From DATFGK01 sp046712825 (GTDB lineage Bacteria; Actinomycetota; AC-67): 40,530 nucleotides of DNA. The translations under genes were made by a program, and so were the position numbers. Numbering within the stretch: the first letter of the stretch is position 1; the number at the start of each line of letters is the position of its first letter. Of this stretch, positions 7,277-15,095 are shown one piece after another. Location: NCBI GenBank assembly GCA_046712825.1, contig JBKKCR010000247.1, positions 1 through 40,530 on the forward strand, written 5' to 3'. The notes under the pieces are model-generated. The model saw nothing but the letters and a program-made list of their open reading frames with translations. It ran no database searches and had not been told where the DNA came from.

Positions 7277-8536
7277 CGACACGAACGCGGAGAAGTCTCG
7301 CTCGCCGACCGGCCCCACGACGGCGAGCCCCCAGGGGGATGTTCCGAGCGTCTCCTTGGCGACCTCGTGGACGTCGTCGAGGGTGACGGCCTCGATCCGG
7401 GCGAGCATCTCGTCAGGCGACAGGATCTCGCCGTGGCACAGCTCGCCTTTCCCCAGCCGCGACATCCGGCTGCTCGTGTCCTCGAGCCCGAGCACGAGGC
7501 TGCCTTTGAGGTGGCCCTTCCCGCGCTCGAGTTCCTCGGCGGTGATGCCCTTCTCGAGGACGGAGTCGATCTCCTTGCGGACGAGCTCGAGGACCTCCGG
7601 AACGCGCTCCTCGCCGGACGCCGCGTAGACCGTGAAGAGCCCCGCCTCCGCGAACGCGGAGTGGCTCGAATAGACGGAGTAGACGAGGCCGCGCTTCTCG
7701 CGGATCTCCTGGAACAGTCGCGACGACATGCCGCCGCCGAGGACGACGTTCATCACGCCGAACGCCCACCGGCGAGGATCGTTGCGGGACACGCCCGCGC
7801 TGCCGAACACCAGATGCGCCTGCTCGACCGGGCGTTCCAGCACCCCGACGCGACCGTGGAACGGGGGCGCCTCGTCTCCCGAGCGCGCCGGGCGCTGCGG
7901 TCCCGCAGGCGAGTCCCGGAACGCCTTCTGAACGCCCTCGACGACCACCTGATGGTCCACCGACCCGGCCGCCGCGACGACGAGGTTGCCCGGCTTGTAG
8001 TGGAGCCGCCAGTAGGCGTCGATCTCTTCGCGCGGCATCGCCGCGATCGTGTCCGACATCCCCTGCACCCGGCGGCCGAGCGGATGTTCACCCCACACCG
8101 TCTCCATGAACAGGTCGTGGACGATGTCGTCGGGCGCGTCCTCGTGCATCGAGATCTCCTCGAGCACGACCTGACGCTCGGCGTTGACATCGTCCTCGCG
8201 CAGCAGTGAGTTCTGGAGCATGTCCGCGATGATCTCGACGGACATCGGCAGGTCGGCGTCGAGCGTCCGCGCGTAGAAGCAGGTGAACTCCTTCGCGGTG
8301 AAGGCGTTCACGTCGCCGCCGACGGCGTCGAACGCTTCGGCGATGTCCTTCGCGGATCGGGACGGCGTTCCCTTGAACAGCAGATGCTCGAGGAAATGCG
8401 TCGCGCCCGACAGCTCCGGCTGCTCGTCGCGCGAGCCGGCTCCGACCCACGCTCCGAACGTCGCCGATCGAACCTCGGGCATCCGCTCGGTGAGGATGCG
8501 GATGCCGTTGTCGAGGTCCGTGCGCTCGAACTGCAC
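7274..8536 (-). CDS. M16 family zinc peptidase (processing-peptidase-like)
   Basis: 420 residues from GTG 8536, six bases after the pnp stop. The inverted zinc motif HFLEH is at residues 47-51, with the downstream glutamate in VVLEEI (126-127), as in inverzincins. A second, non-catalytic M16 half follows, including the RGLVYSVYS stretch. M16 peptidases cut peptides inside a closed two-domain chamber; the natural substrate of the actinobacterial pnp-linked member is not known. No signal peptide is seen, so the protein should be cytoplasmic. The pnp-M16-dapB order is conserved in many actinobacteria, so this is a backbone gene and not an acquired one. Confidence 0.93.
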   Translation of the reverse strand: MQFERTDLDNGIRILTERMPEVRSATFGAWVGAGSRDEQPELSGATHFLEHLLFKGTPSRSAKDIAEAFDAVGGDVNAFTAKEFTCFYARTLDADLPMSVEIIADMLQNSLLREDDVNAERQVVLEEISMHEDAPDDIVHDLFMETVWGEHPLGRRVQGMSDTIAAMPREEIDAYWRLHYKPGNLVVAAAGSVDHQVVVEGVQKAFRDSPAGPQRPARSGDEAPPFHGRVGVLERPVEQAHLVFGSAGVSRNDPRRWAFGVMNVVLGGGMSSRLFQEIREKRGLVYSVYSSHSAFAEAGLFTVYAASGEERVPEVLELVRKEIDSVLEKGITAEELERGKGHLKGSLVLGLEDTSSRMSRLGKGELCHGEILSPDEMLARIEAVTLDDVHEVAKETLGTSPWGLAVVGPVGERDFSAFVS

Positions 8537-8542
8537 CGGTCG

Positions 8543-10894
8543 CTACTCCGCGGGAGATTCCGGAGCGCTGTCGGCCGCCTGCGGCGGACGATCGCCTCGG
8601 TCGCGGTCTCGCGGCCCGCGCGAGCTGCCGCCACGGCCACGGTCCCGGTCACGCCCACCACGGCCGCGGTCGCCGCGGTCGCCGCGGTCGCGGTCGCCGC
8701 CCTCGCCACGCGGACGCTCCGGCGGTTCATACGCCTCGCCGGTCTCGGGGTCGATCGGTGCGAGCGAGATCTTCCCCGCCCGCTCGTCGATCCGCATGAC
8801 CTGGACCTCGATCTCCTGGCCGGGCTCGAGCACCTCGGAGGGGTGACCGATCCGCTTCTTCCCGAGCCCGAGCTTCGAGACGTGCAACAGCCCGTCCTTG
8901 CCGCCCGGTATCGACACGAAGGCGCCGAAGTCCGTGATGCCGGCGACCTTGCCCATGTACCTGGTTCCCACCTCGGGCATAACCGGGTTGGCGATCTCGC
9001 TGATCCGCTCGCTCGCCCGCTCGGCGCCGTCCCCGCCCCTGGCGGCGATGAAGATCCGGCCGTCGTCCTGGATGTCGATCTCCGCGCCCGTCTCCTCCTG
9101 GATCTCCTTGATCTTCTTGCCCTTGGGGCCGATGACCTCGCCGATCTTGTCGACCGGGATCTGGATCGTGATGATGTGCGGAGCCAGCGGCGACAGTTCC
9201 GTCCGCGGCGCCGCGAGCGCACCCTTCATCACGTCGAGCACCTGCATACGAGCCCGCTTCGCCTGCTCGAGAGCCTGCGCCAGAACGTCGGATGGGATGC
9301 CGGTGAGCTTCGTGTCGAGCTGCAGAGCCGTCACGAAGTCCTTCGTGCCGGCCACCTTGAAGTCCATGTCACCGTAGGCGTCCTCCGCACCGAGGATGTC
9401 GGTGAGCGTGACGTATTCGCCGCCCTCGTGGATCAGACCCATCGCGATGCCGGCCACGAGGTCGTAGATCGGCACGCCGGCGTCCATCAGCGACAACGTC
9501 GAGCCGCACACGCTGGCCATCGACGTCGAGCCGTTCGACGATAGGACCTCCGAGACGACGCGGAGCGCGTACGGGAACTCGTCCTCCGGCGGGATCACCG
9601 GGAGGAGCGCCCGCTCGGCGAGCGCGCCGTGACCGATCTCGCGGCGCTTCGGGCCGCGCATGAAGCCGGTCTCGCCCGTCGAGAACGGCGGGAAGTTGTA
9701 GTGGTGCATGTAGCGCTTGGAATCCTCGGGATCGATCGTGTCGATCATCTGTTCCATGCGCATCATCCCGAGCGTCGCGATCGACAGGACCTGCGTCTCG
9801 CCACGCTGGAACAACCCGGTGCCGTGCGCGCGAGGGAGGAGCCCGACCTCGGCCGACAGCGGCCGGATCTCGTCGGCTTTGCGGCCGTCGATGCGGAGAC
9901 CCTCGGTGGTGATCCTCTGTCGGATCATCCGCTTGGTGAGCGAGCGGATCGCCGGAGAGAACTCCTTGTCGCGAAGCGCCAGCTCCTCGACCTCGGCCAG
10001 CGACGTCTTCACTTGGTCCTTGATCGTGTCGAGCTGGAGTTCCCGCGCAGCCTTGTCCGCGACCTGCAGCGCCTCCGCCATCTGGGACTTGGCGAGCTCT
10101 TCGACGCGGCTCATGACGTCGTCCCCGTACTCCGGGAACGTCGGGAACTCGCGGACCGCCTTGGCGGCGAGCTTCGCGAACTCCTGCTGCATCTCGCAGA
10201 ACTCACGGATCGGGCCCTTCGCGAACTCGAGCCCGTCGGCAACGACCTCCTCGGTCGGCGCGGGATGACCGGCCTTGATCAGGTTCCATGAGCCGGGGGT
10301 CGCCTCCGCCTCGACCATGATGATGTCGACCTCACCGGAGTCGTTCACGCCTCCGGCGACCACCATGTCGAACGTGCACTCTTCGACCTCTTGGAACGTC
10401 GGGTTCGTGATCCACGAGCCGCCCTTGTAGCCGATACGGACGCCGGCAAGCGGCCCCTCGAACGGCATCCCGCCGAGGATGACCGCCATCGACGCGCCGG
10501 TGATCGAGAGGACGTCGGGCTGGTCTATCTGATCGGCCGAAAGGATCGTGGCGACGACGTGGATCTCGTTCCGGAAGCCATTCGGGAACGACGGGCGCAG
10601 CGGCCGGTCGATCAAGCGGGCGGTGAGGATCGCCGTCTCGGACGGTCGACCTTCGCGACGGAAGAACGAGCCGGGGATCTTCCCGACCGCGTACATCCGT
10701 TCCTCAACGTCGACCGTCAGCGGGAAGAAGTCGAGATTCTCTTTCGGCTTCGACGATGCTACGGCGGTGACGAGGATCTGTGTGTCGTCGACACCGATGA
10801 CGACCGCTCCGTCGGCGAGCTTCGCGAGCTTCCCCGCTTCGAGCGTGTAGGTCTTCCCCTCGATCTCTCTTTCGAGCTTGAAGGGTGCGGACAT
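8543..10894 (-). CDS. pnp: Polyribonucleotide nucleotidyltransferase (PNPase)
   Basis: 783 residues. PNPase degrades RNA 3' to 5' with phosphate and can add nucleotides. Two RNase PH-type halves are visible: one near the start (FFPLTVDVEERMYAVGKIPG), the second carrying DGRKADEIRPL, GTGLFQRGETQVLS and the catalytic-region GDMDFKVAGT. A KH domain (IGEVIGPKGKKIKEI) and an S1 domain (GKVAGITDFGAFV) follow at about residues 575-715. The last roughly 60 residues are an Arg/Gly/Asp-rich tail of G-D-R and R-G-G units, longer than in most PNPases and likely disordered and RNA-binding. The start is supported by AGGAGG eight bases upstream (10903-10908). It follows rpsO, with a structured 209-base leader that may serve autoregulation as known for rpsO-pnp operons. 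Confidence 0.97.
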   Translation of the reverse strand: MSAPFKLEREIEGKTYTLEAGKLAKLADGAVVIGVDDTQILVTAVASSKPKENLDFFPLTVDVEERMYAVGKIPGSFFRREGRPSETAILTARLIDRPLRPSFPNGFRNEIHVVATILSADQIDQPDVLSITGASMAVILGGMPFEGPLAGVRIGYKGGSWITNPTFQEVEECTFDMVVAGGVNDSGEVDIIMVEAEATPGSWNLIKAGHPAPTEEVVADGLEFAKGPIREFCEMQQEFAKLAAKAVREFPTFPEYGDDVMSRVEELAKSQMAEALQVADKAARELQLDTIKDQVKTSLAEVEELALRDKEFSPAIRSLTKRMIRQRITTEGLRIDGRKADEIRPLSAEVGLLPRAHGTGLFQRGETQVLSIATLGMMRMEQMIDTIDPEDSKRYMHHYNFPPFSTGETGFMRGPKRREIGHGALAERALLPVIPPEDEFPYALRVVSEVLSSNGSTSMASVCGSTLSLMDAGVPIYDLVAGIAMGLIHEGGEYVTLTDILGAEDAYGDMDFKVAGTKDFVTALQLDTKLTGIPSDVLAQALEQAKRARMQVLDVMKGALAAPRTELSPLAPHIITIQIPVDKIGEVIGPKGKKIKEIQEETGAEIDIQDDGRIFIAARGGDGAERASERISEIANPVMPEVGTRYMGKVAGITDFGAFVSIPGGKDGLLHVSKLGLGKKRIGHPSEVLEPGQEIEVQVMRIDERAGKISLAPIDPETGEAYEPPERPRGEGGDRDRGDRGDRGRGGRDRDRGRGGSSRGPRDRDRGDRPPQAADSAPESPAE
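8664..8690 (-). repeat. Three tandem 9-base repeats encoding Gly-Asp-Arg in the PNPase tail
   Basis: The plus strand reads CCGCGGTCG three times without a mismatch, with further partial units on both sides. On the coding strand these encode G-D-R tripeptides. The repeat could expand or contract by slippage in steps of three residues without shifting the frame. Confidence 0.8.
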
Positions 10895-11027
10895 ATGACA
10901 AACCTCCTAGGGCGCTTCGGCCCTCGTGATGGTCTGCCGGGGGCGGGTCCGCTTCAGTGGTGCGGGGTCAGTTCTCAGTGGTGGACCGCCAGGTGTTGGA
11001 CTAGCGGTTCGCGACCGAGGACTGATC

Positions 11028-11055
11028 CCGAAGCGACGAGCCTCCGGCTCTTCGG
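11028..11055 (-). promoter_or_regulatory. Hairpin in the pnp leader
   Basis: CCGAAG (11028-11033) pairs with CTTCGG (11050-11055), and inside it AGCC pairs with GGCT around a short loop, leaving a five-base bulge. It sits about 135 bases before the pnp start. By analogy with E. coli and Streptomyces, a leader stem here could be an RNase III site through which PNPase limits its own mRNA; that role is inferred. The rest of 10895-11103 has a 9-base direct repeat, TCAGTGGTG, at 10954-10962 and 10975-10983, and no gene. Confidence 0.45.
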
Positions 11056-11078
11056 TTACTCCCTTACCTTTCCTCCCA

Positions 11079-11102
11079 GGAAGAAGGGGCGCAGCGCGCC
11101 CC
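11079..11102 (-). terminator. Terminator-like hairpin directly after rpsO
   Basis: On the minus strand a perfect 7-base stem, GGGGCGC / GCGCCCC, with a GCT loop begins one base after the rpsO stop and is followed by TTCTTCC. The tail is pyrimidine-rich but not a clean T run, so partial termination or 3'-end protection between rpsO and pnp is the best reading. Confidence 0.55.
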
Positions 11103-11103
11103 C

Positions 11104-11373
11104 TTACCGTCTAAGACCGAGCCGCTCGATGAGCTCTCGGTACTTGGCGACGTCTTGACGCTTGATGTACTCGAGCAGCCTGCGACGCTTGCCCACCATC
11201 ATGAGCAAGCCGCGGCGCGAGTGGTGATCCTTCTTGAAGGACTTCAGGTGCTCGGTGAGGTCGTTGATCCGCCGCGTGAGCAGCGCAACCTGAACCTCGG
11301 CGGAGCCCGTGTCCTTGTCGTGGATCCGGTACTCGGAGATGAGAGGTTGTTTCTGTTCCGTGGTAAGGCCCAT
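11104..11373 (-). CDS. rpsO: 30S ribosomal protein S15
   Basis: 89 residues, the standard S15 length, from ATG 11373 (MGLTTEQK). S15 is a primary binder of the 16S rRNA central domain. The conserved stretches DTGSAEVQVALLT, HLKSFKKDHHSRRGLL and KRRRLLEYIK are present. The reading frame is open further upstream, but that extension (from 11442) has no S15 character and crosses the presumed promoter. No Shine-Dalgarno sequence precedes the ATG. Unlike in Streptomyces, ribF is not the upstream neighbour: two secreted-protein genes separate them, so rpsO needs its own promoter. Confidence 0.97.
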   Translation of the reverse strand: MGLTTEQKQPLISEYRIHDKDTGSAEVQVALLTRRINDLTEHLKSFKKDHHSRRGLLMMVGKRRRLLEYIKRQDVAKYRELIERLGLRR

Positions 11374-11385
11374 GTGATCGCGCGC

Positions 11386-11391
11386 ATCGTA
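11386..11391 (-). promoter_or_regulatory. Candidate -10 box for rpsO
   Basis: TACGAT on the minus strand, 12 bases before the rpsO ATG, fits TAnnnT. It would give a transcript starting about five bases before the ATG, matching the missing ribosome site. No clear -35 is seen. Confidence 0.35.
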
Positions 11392-11496
11392 GCAGAGCCC
11401 TGGTAGGGGGGCGAGGTGCCCGATGCGTGGGGACTCGACCACGCAGCGTCGAGCTGCTCTTCACCGGCCACGCCGAGGCGCCCGAATCCTCCCCGG

Positions 11497-11513
11497 TTGC
11501 AACCAATGCAACA
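11497..11513. promoter_or_regulatory. Perfect inverted repeat in the divergent rpsO/serine-hydrolase spacer
   Basis: GTTGCA-ACCAA-TGCAAC is a 6-base perfect inverted repeat with a five-base spacer, in an AT-richer patch of the 211-base divergent spacer 11374-11584. Its geometry fits a dimeric regulator operator, or a small RNA hairpin. The remainder of the spacer shows no gene and no clear -35/-10 pair for the plus-strand gene. Confidence 0.35.
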
Positions 11514-11584
11514 AGTGTCACGTCGCCGCGAACGCCTCCTCTTCAGCGAGGGCCGGGGGGCTCTCGATGAAGCGGGGGGAAGCG

Positions 11585-12826
11585 ATGCGAAGGAAAGCCT
11601 GGATCCGTGTCGTAACAACGATCGTTGCGCTCTTGTGCACGATGCCGGTGATCGGCGGTGCGACGCCGCCGCCTGGAGAGACCCAGCGCGTCAGCGCGTT
11701 CCTTCAGCCGGGCCTCGCCCAGGGTACCGACGGGATCGGCGGCTTCTACGTGAAACAGGTAGGCGCCGGGGTCGTGCTCGGGCAGAACGACACGTTCGTG
11801 TTCGACCCCGCAAGTGCCCTCAAGGTCGTGCTCCACCTCCTCGAGATCTATCGGATCCAAGAGGGAGTCAACGGGGACACCCTCAACTCGCCCACGACCT
11901 GGTACCGGTATCCGAACTCGCCCAACTCGACCAATCCGACGTGGGGAGATTTGTGCCCCGTCGTCGTCGACGAGACGCCGGCGAACGAAGAGATCCATTC
12001 GATGAGCGACACGCTTGCACCGATGATGATGCAGTCCGACAACCGGGCCACGCGCGCGGTCGATCTCAGGACCGGCGACGCTCATCAGGACCAGCTGCTC
12101 GGCTGGCTCGGCATGAACAGCACGGTCCTCGAGCAGATCTTCGGATGCGCCGAGCGGAACGGACTTGAGAACCGCTCCACCCTCGCCGACGTCGGCCGAG
12201 TGTATGAGGCCGCCGTGAACGGGAGCCTCCTCGGAGACCCAGCCCTCATCGACTTCTTCAACCACATGGTCGCCTTCCGCTACGCGATGGGGTCGGCGTT
12301 CGAGACCGTGATCCGCGAGGAAGCACGCGATCTGGGGTTCGAGGCGTCGGATGAGTTCGTCGCCGCCTATCTCGACAACATGGGGGTGGCTTACAAGGAC
12401 GGCAAATATACCTACCCCTGCGCGGGAGGCTCGTGTGCAAATACAGACGTCACGTACGTGCAGTCCGGCCTGCTCATCGTTCCCTTCCGTGTCGGTTTCC
12501 AGGCCGTAGATCACCGGCCCTTCGTCTGGGGCAGTTTCATCAACCGGGTACGCGTGCAGTGCGCGACGATGGGTTGCAACGAGCGGGTCGGTCCTGTGAT
12601 CGCAGCCGTGGAGAAGACCTTCGTCGAATCGTTCCGCAGCACCATCCACGATTCCCTGAGAACGTTCCGCAACAATGGTCAGGATCCGGCGTTCTGCCCG
12701 CCAAACGGGCCGATCTCGGGCCCATACGGCACGTACACGGGCGACCTGCTCTTCGCGCTCCTCGACGACTTCGGCCGGGATGTCTCCGAGAGCGTGTTCT
12801 GTACGCTCTCGGCGATCGGGATCTGA
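11585..12826 (+). CDS. Secreted class A beta-lactamase-like serine hydrolase
   Basis: 413 residues from ATG 11585, chosen because GGGGGA sits just upstream and the N-terminus is then a signal peptide (basic MRRKAWIR, hydrophobic core, cut near residue 26). An ATG at 11567 is an alternative. The penicillin-recognising serine hydrolase motifs are in order: Ser-x-x-Lys as SALK (77-80), SDN (151-153), and KDG (271-273) at the KTG position. These point to an active acyl-serine enzyme outside the membrane acting on a beta-lactam-like or peptidoglycan-like bond. It is longer than typical class A beta-lactamases (about 290), with long insertions containing extra cysteines, so a role as a resistance enzyme is not supported. 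Convergent with a secreted propeller protein. Confidence 0.82.
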   Translation: MRRKAWIRVVTTIVALLCTMPVIGGATPPPGETQRVSAFLQPGLAQGTDGIGGFYVKQVGAGVVLGQNDTFVFDPASALKVVLHLLEIYRIQEGVNGDTLNSPTTWYRYPNSPNSTNPTWGDLCPVVVDETPANEEIHSMSDTLAPMMMQSDNRATRAVDLRTGDAHQDQLLGWLGMNSTVLEQIFGCAERNGLENRSTLADVGRVYEAAVNGSLLGDPALIDFFNHMVAFRYAMGSAFETVIREEARDLGFEASDEFVAAYLDNMGVAYKDGKYTYPCAGGSCANTDVTYVQSGLLIVPFRVGFQAVDHRPFVWGSFINRVRVQCATMGCNERVGPVIAAVEKTFVESFRSTIHDSLRTFRNNGQDPAFCPPNGPISGPYGTYTGDLLFALLDDFGRDVSESVFCTLSAIGI

Positions 12827-12861
12827 GAAGGAAGACGGACGGCCTGGCTCTTCGGGACGGC

Positions 12862-14100
12862 TCAGGCGTACCCGCCGATGCGGGTCCGCAGGTGGAGCAG
12901 GACTCGAGGAGTCAGGCCGACGCCTGAGACGTCTTCGATCGCAGGGAGCGGCGGATCCTGGAGGAACGCCAGGAGCTCCGTCACATCGCGAACGGGATCC
13001 GGCGGCAGCTGCATCCGCACGCCGTCGTCGTACTTCGTCTCGGTCCACAGCAGCCGCTCCCCGGCGGGATCCCAGACGAACTCGGGGATGATCCAGCCGT
13101 CGTCGCCGTCGTAGGTCAGGCGCCGCACGGCGCCCGACGCGAGGTCGAGCTCGTAGAGGTCGTTCGACGCCTCCGCTACCGGCTGCAGGAACCCAAGTTC
13201 GAAGAGCGGCAGGAGCAGAAGGTAGTCGAGGTCGGCGGGCGTCCCCGCCGTCCAGAACGCGCTCGCCCACGTGTTCCAGGCGCTCGGGTGATCGCGCGTC
13301 GACATGAAGATCACCTTCGTCATGTCGGGCGTGAAGATCGCTTGCTCGTCCCAGGCCGGGTGATCGGTGAGCTGCCGCAGCCGCATCGGATCGCCTTCGG
13401 GCTTGCAGAGATCGAGATAGAAGAGCTCGAGGTTCACCGTCGTGCCGATCGACTCCGTGAACAGGAACCCGCAGCCGTCCGGCGACCAGTGCTGCGTCTC
13501 GAAGTAGTGGCCCGGCCCCTCGTGGACGACCGCAATGTTCTCGAGGTGCGGCGTCGGCGTCGGCACGTAGTCGGCCACGCGGATGTCCCAGTAGCCGCGG
13601 CCCGTGTCGGTCACGAAGTTCCAATTCAGCCGGGTCCACACGATGCGGTTGCCGTCCGGCGAGAAGTACGCGTGGTAGTTGTCGTATCCATCGCGGTCGG
13701 CGGTGAGCGGGATCGCGTCGCCGCCGACGACCGGAACGACATACAGGTCCGAGCCGAGGCCCCCAAAGCCCGGCGCCCCGAGCGTGATGTTCGTCCCGCG
13801 CCACGAGTGGAACAAGATCACGTCGCCCTGCGGTCGCGAGTCGGGAACCATGTTCGGGCCGGGCTGTCCGCACGTTAGGCACTGAGGATCCGAGCCGTCC
13901 AGCTCGGCTATGGAGATCTGGTTGGTGCCTTCTTCGTCGAACGCGTGATGGACCACGTGCTCACCGTCGGGCATCCAGTCCGGCGCCTGCCCGAACTGGT
14001 ACGAGTTCGTCGTCACCTCGAAGGCCGGCGCGTCGGCATGGGCGCTGAACGGAACGACCGCCGCCACGAGCGCAAGGACCATGGCCAGCTTTCGAGGCAT
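12862..14100 (-). CDS. Secreted WD40/TolB-like beta-propeller protein
   Basis: 412 residues from ATG 14100. The start is set by a signal peptide: MPRK, a hydrophobic core and an AHA-DAP-type cleavage site near residue 23. The mature protein is made of repeated propeller blades with the TolB/PD40 signature, seen as APDWMPDGEHVV, AYFSPDGNRIVWTRL, HWSPDGCGFLFTES, IFTPDMTKVIFMS and FVWDPAGERLLWTE, which gives five or more blades. Such proteins bind partners or substrates, and no catalytic motif is evident. It is transcribed in the same direction as ribF, 53 bases downstream of that gene, with no clear ribosome site before its ATG. Its 3' end lies 35 bases from the convergent serine hydrolase. The precise role is unknown. 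Confidence 0.83.
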   Translation of the reverse strand: MPRKLAMVLALVAAVVPFSAHADAPAFEVTTNSYQFGQAPDWMPDGEHVVHHAFDEEGTNQISIAELDGSDPQCLTCGQPGPNMVPDSRPQGDVILFHSWRGTNITLGAPGFGGLGSDLYVVPVVGGDAIPLTADRDGYDNYHAYFSPDGNRIVWTRLNWNFVTDTGRGYWDIRVADYVPTPTPHLENIAVVHEGPGHYFETQHWSPDGCGFLFTESIGTTVNLELFYLDLCKPEGDPMRLRQLTDHPAWDEQAIFTPDMTKVIFMSTRDHPSAWNTWASAFWTAGTPADLDYLLLLPLFELGFLQPVAEASNDLYELDLASGAVRRLTYDGDDGWIIPEFVWDPAGERLLWTETKYDDGVRMQLPPDPVRDVTELLAFLQDPPLPAIEDVSGVGLTPRVLLHLRTRIGGYA

Positions 14101-14153
14101 GGGAGGGTCTTTGGCGCGAGGCGATCGTTTTCCTGCTTGCCTCCGGGGAAGGT

Positions 14154-15095
14154 TCAGCTTCCCAAGCCGAGCAGCTCGCGGGCCCTGGCGATGTCGATCC
14201 GGATCTCTTTCATCATCGATTCGGCGTCGGGGAACTTCAGCTCGTCGCGGAGCCGGTGGGTGAACTCGACGCCAATCACCTTGCCGTACAGGTCGCCGTC
14301 GAAGTCGAGCACATGAACCTCGACGATCGGCGTCGAGCGGTCTTCGAAGGTGGGGTTGTAGCCGACGTTGATCACCGCGGGATACCGCTTCCCTTCGTGC
14401 TCCATCCATCCGGCGTAGACGCCGACCTTCGGCAGGATCATCTTCGGCGGCAGTTCGAGGTTCGCGGTCGGGATGCCGAGCGCCCGGCCCCGGCCCGCCC
14501 CCTTGACCACGTGCCCTTCGAGCCGGAACGGCCGCCCCAGCTCATCGGCGACGCGCTCGACCTCGCCGGCGGCGATCTGCCGACGGATGAGCGACGAGGA
14601 AACGGCGTCGTCTCCGGCAGACCCCTCGAGAAGCGTGAACACATCGACGTCGAAGCCGTTCTCGGCGCCGAGTTGCGAGAGCATCTCGACCGTGCCGGTG
14701 CCGCCGTGGCCGAAACGGAAGTTCGCGCCGACCACGAGGTGGACCGCTCCGAGGGCGGCCACGAGCACGCGGTGGATGAAATCCTCTGCCGGGAACTGAC
14801 GGAAGTTCTCGTCGAAACGGAGCACGAGGAGCACGTCGATCCCGAGGTCCTCGAACACGGCCGCCCGCTGCCGCAGCGTCGTGATGAGCTGCGGAGCGAT
14901 CTTCGGGTTGAGGAGCTCGAGCGGGTGCCGGTCGAACGTGACCACGACGGCTTTCGCGTCGCGAGCCCGCGCAATCTCCACGACGCGGCGCAACAGCATC
15001 TGGTGTCCGACGTGGACGCCGTCGAACACGCCGACCGTGGCCACCGACGGCCTCCCGTCGGTCGGCAGGCCGCTTAGGCCTTGCGCGATGATCAT
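14154..15095 (-). CDS. ribF: Bifunctional riboflavin kinase/FAD synthetase
   Basis: 313 residues, normal for the family. The N-terminal adenylyltransferase domain carries GVFDGVHVGHQ (HxGH nucleotide-binding motif) and SSSLIR; the C-terminal flavokinase domain carries GRGRALGIPTANLE and the INVGYNPTF and EVHVLDFDGDLYG stretches. It converts riboflavin to FMN and then FAD in the cytoplasm. The ATG at 15095 overlaps the truB TGA in an ATGA, so translation is probably coupled to truB. This is the last gene of the infB-type cluster before the secreted propeller gene. Confidence 0.97.
   Translation of the reverse strand: MIIAQGLSGLPTDGRPSVATVGVFDGVHVGHQMLLRRVVEIARARDAKAVVVTFDRHPLELLNPKIAPQLITTLRQRAAVFEDLGIDVLLVLRFDENFRQFPAEDFIHRVLVAALGAVHLVVGANFRFGHGGTGTVEMLSQLGAENGFDVDVFTLLEGSAGDDAVSSSLIRRQIAAGEVERVADELGRPFRLEGHVVKGAGRGRALGIPTANLELPPKMILPKVGVYAGWMEHEGKRYPAVINVGYNPTFEDRSTPIVEVHVLDFDGDLYGKVIGVEFTHRLRDELKFPDAESMMKEIRIDIARARELLGLGS

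Noticed and set aside
8664..8690. Repeat array reminiscent of a CRISPR or regulatory repeat
   Set aside because: Nine-base units in tandem without spacers, inside the pnp coding frame and in phase with codons; they encode a G-D-R tail.
11585..12826. Serine hydrolase as an antibiotic-resistance beta-lactamase
   Set aside because: Active-site motifs fit the family, but the length and insertions do not match known class A enzymes, so resistance is not supported.
11543..13882. Long minus-strand frame of 779 codons
   Set aside because: It overlaps the real serine hydrolase gene on plus and the propeller gene in another frame. Its composition is typical of GC-rich antisense shadow.
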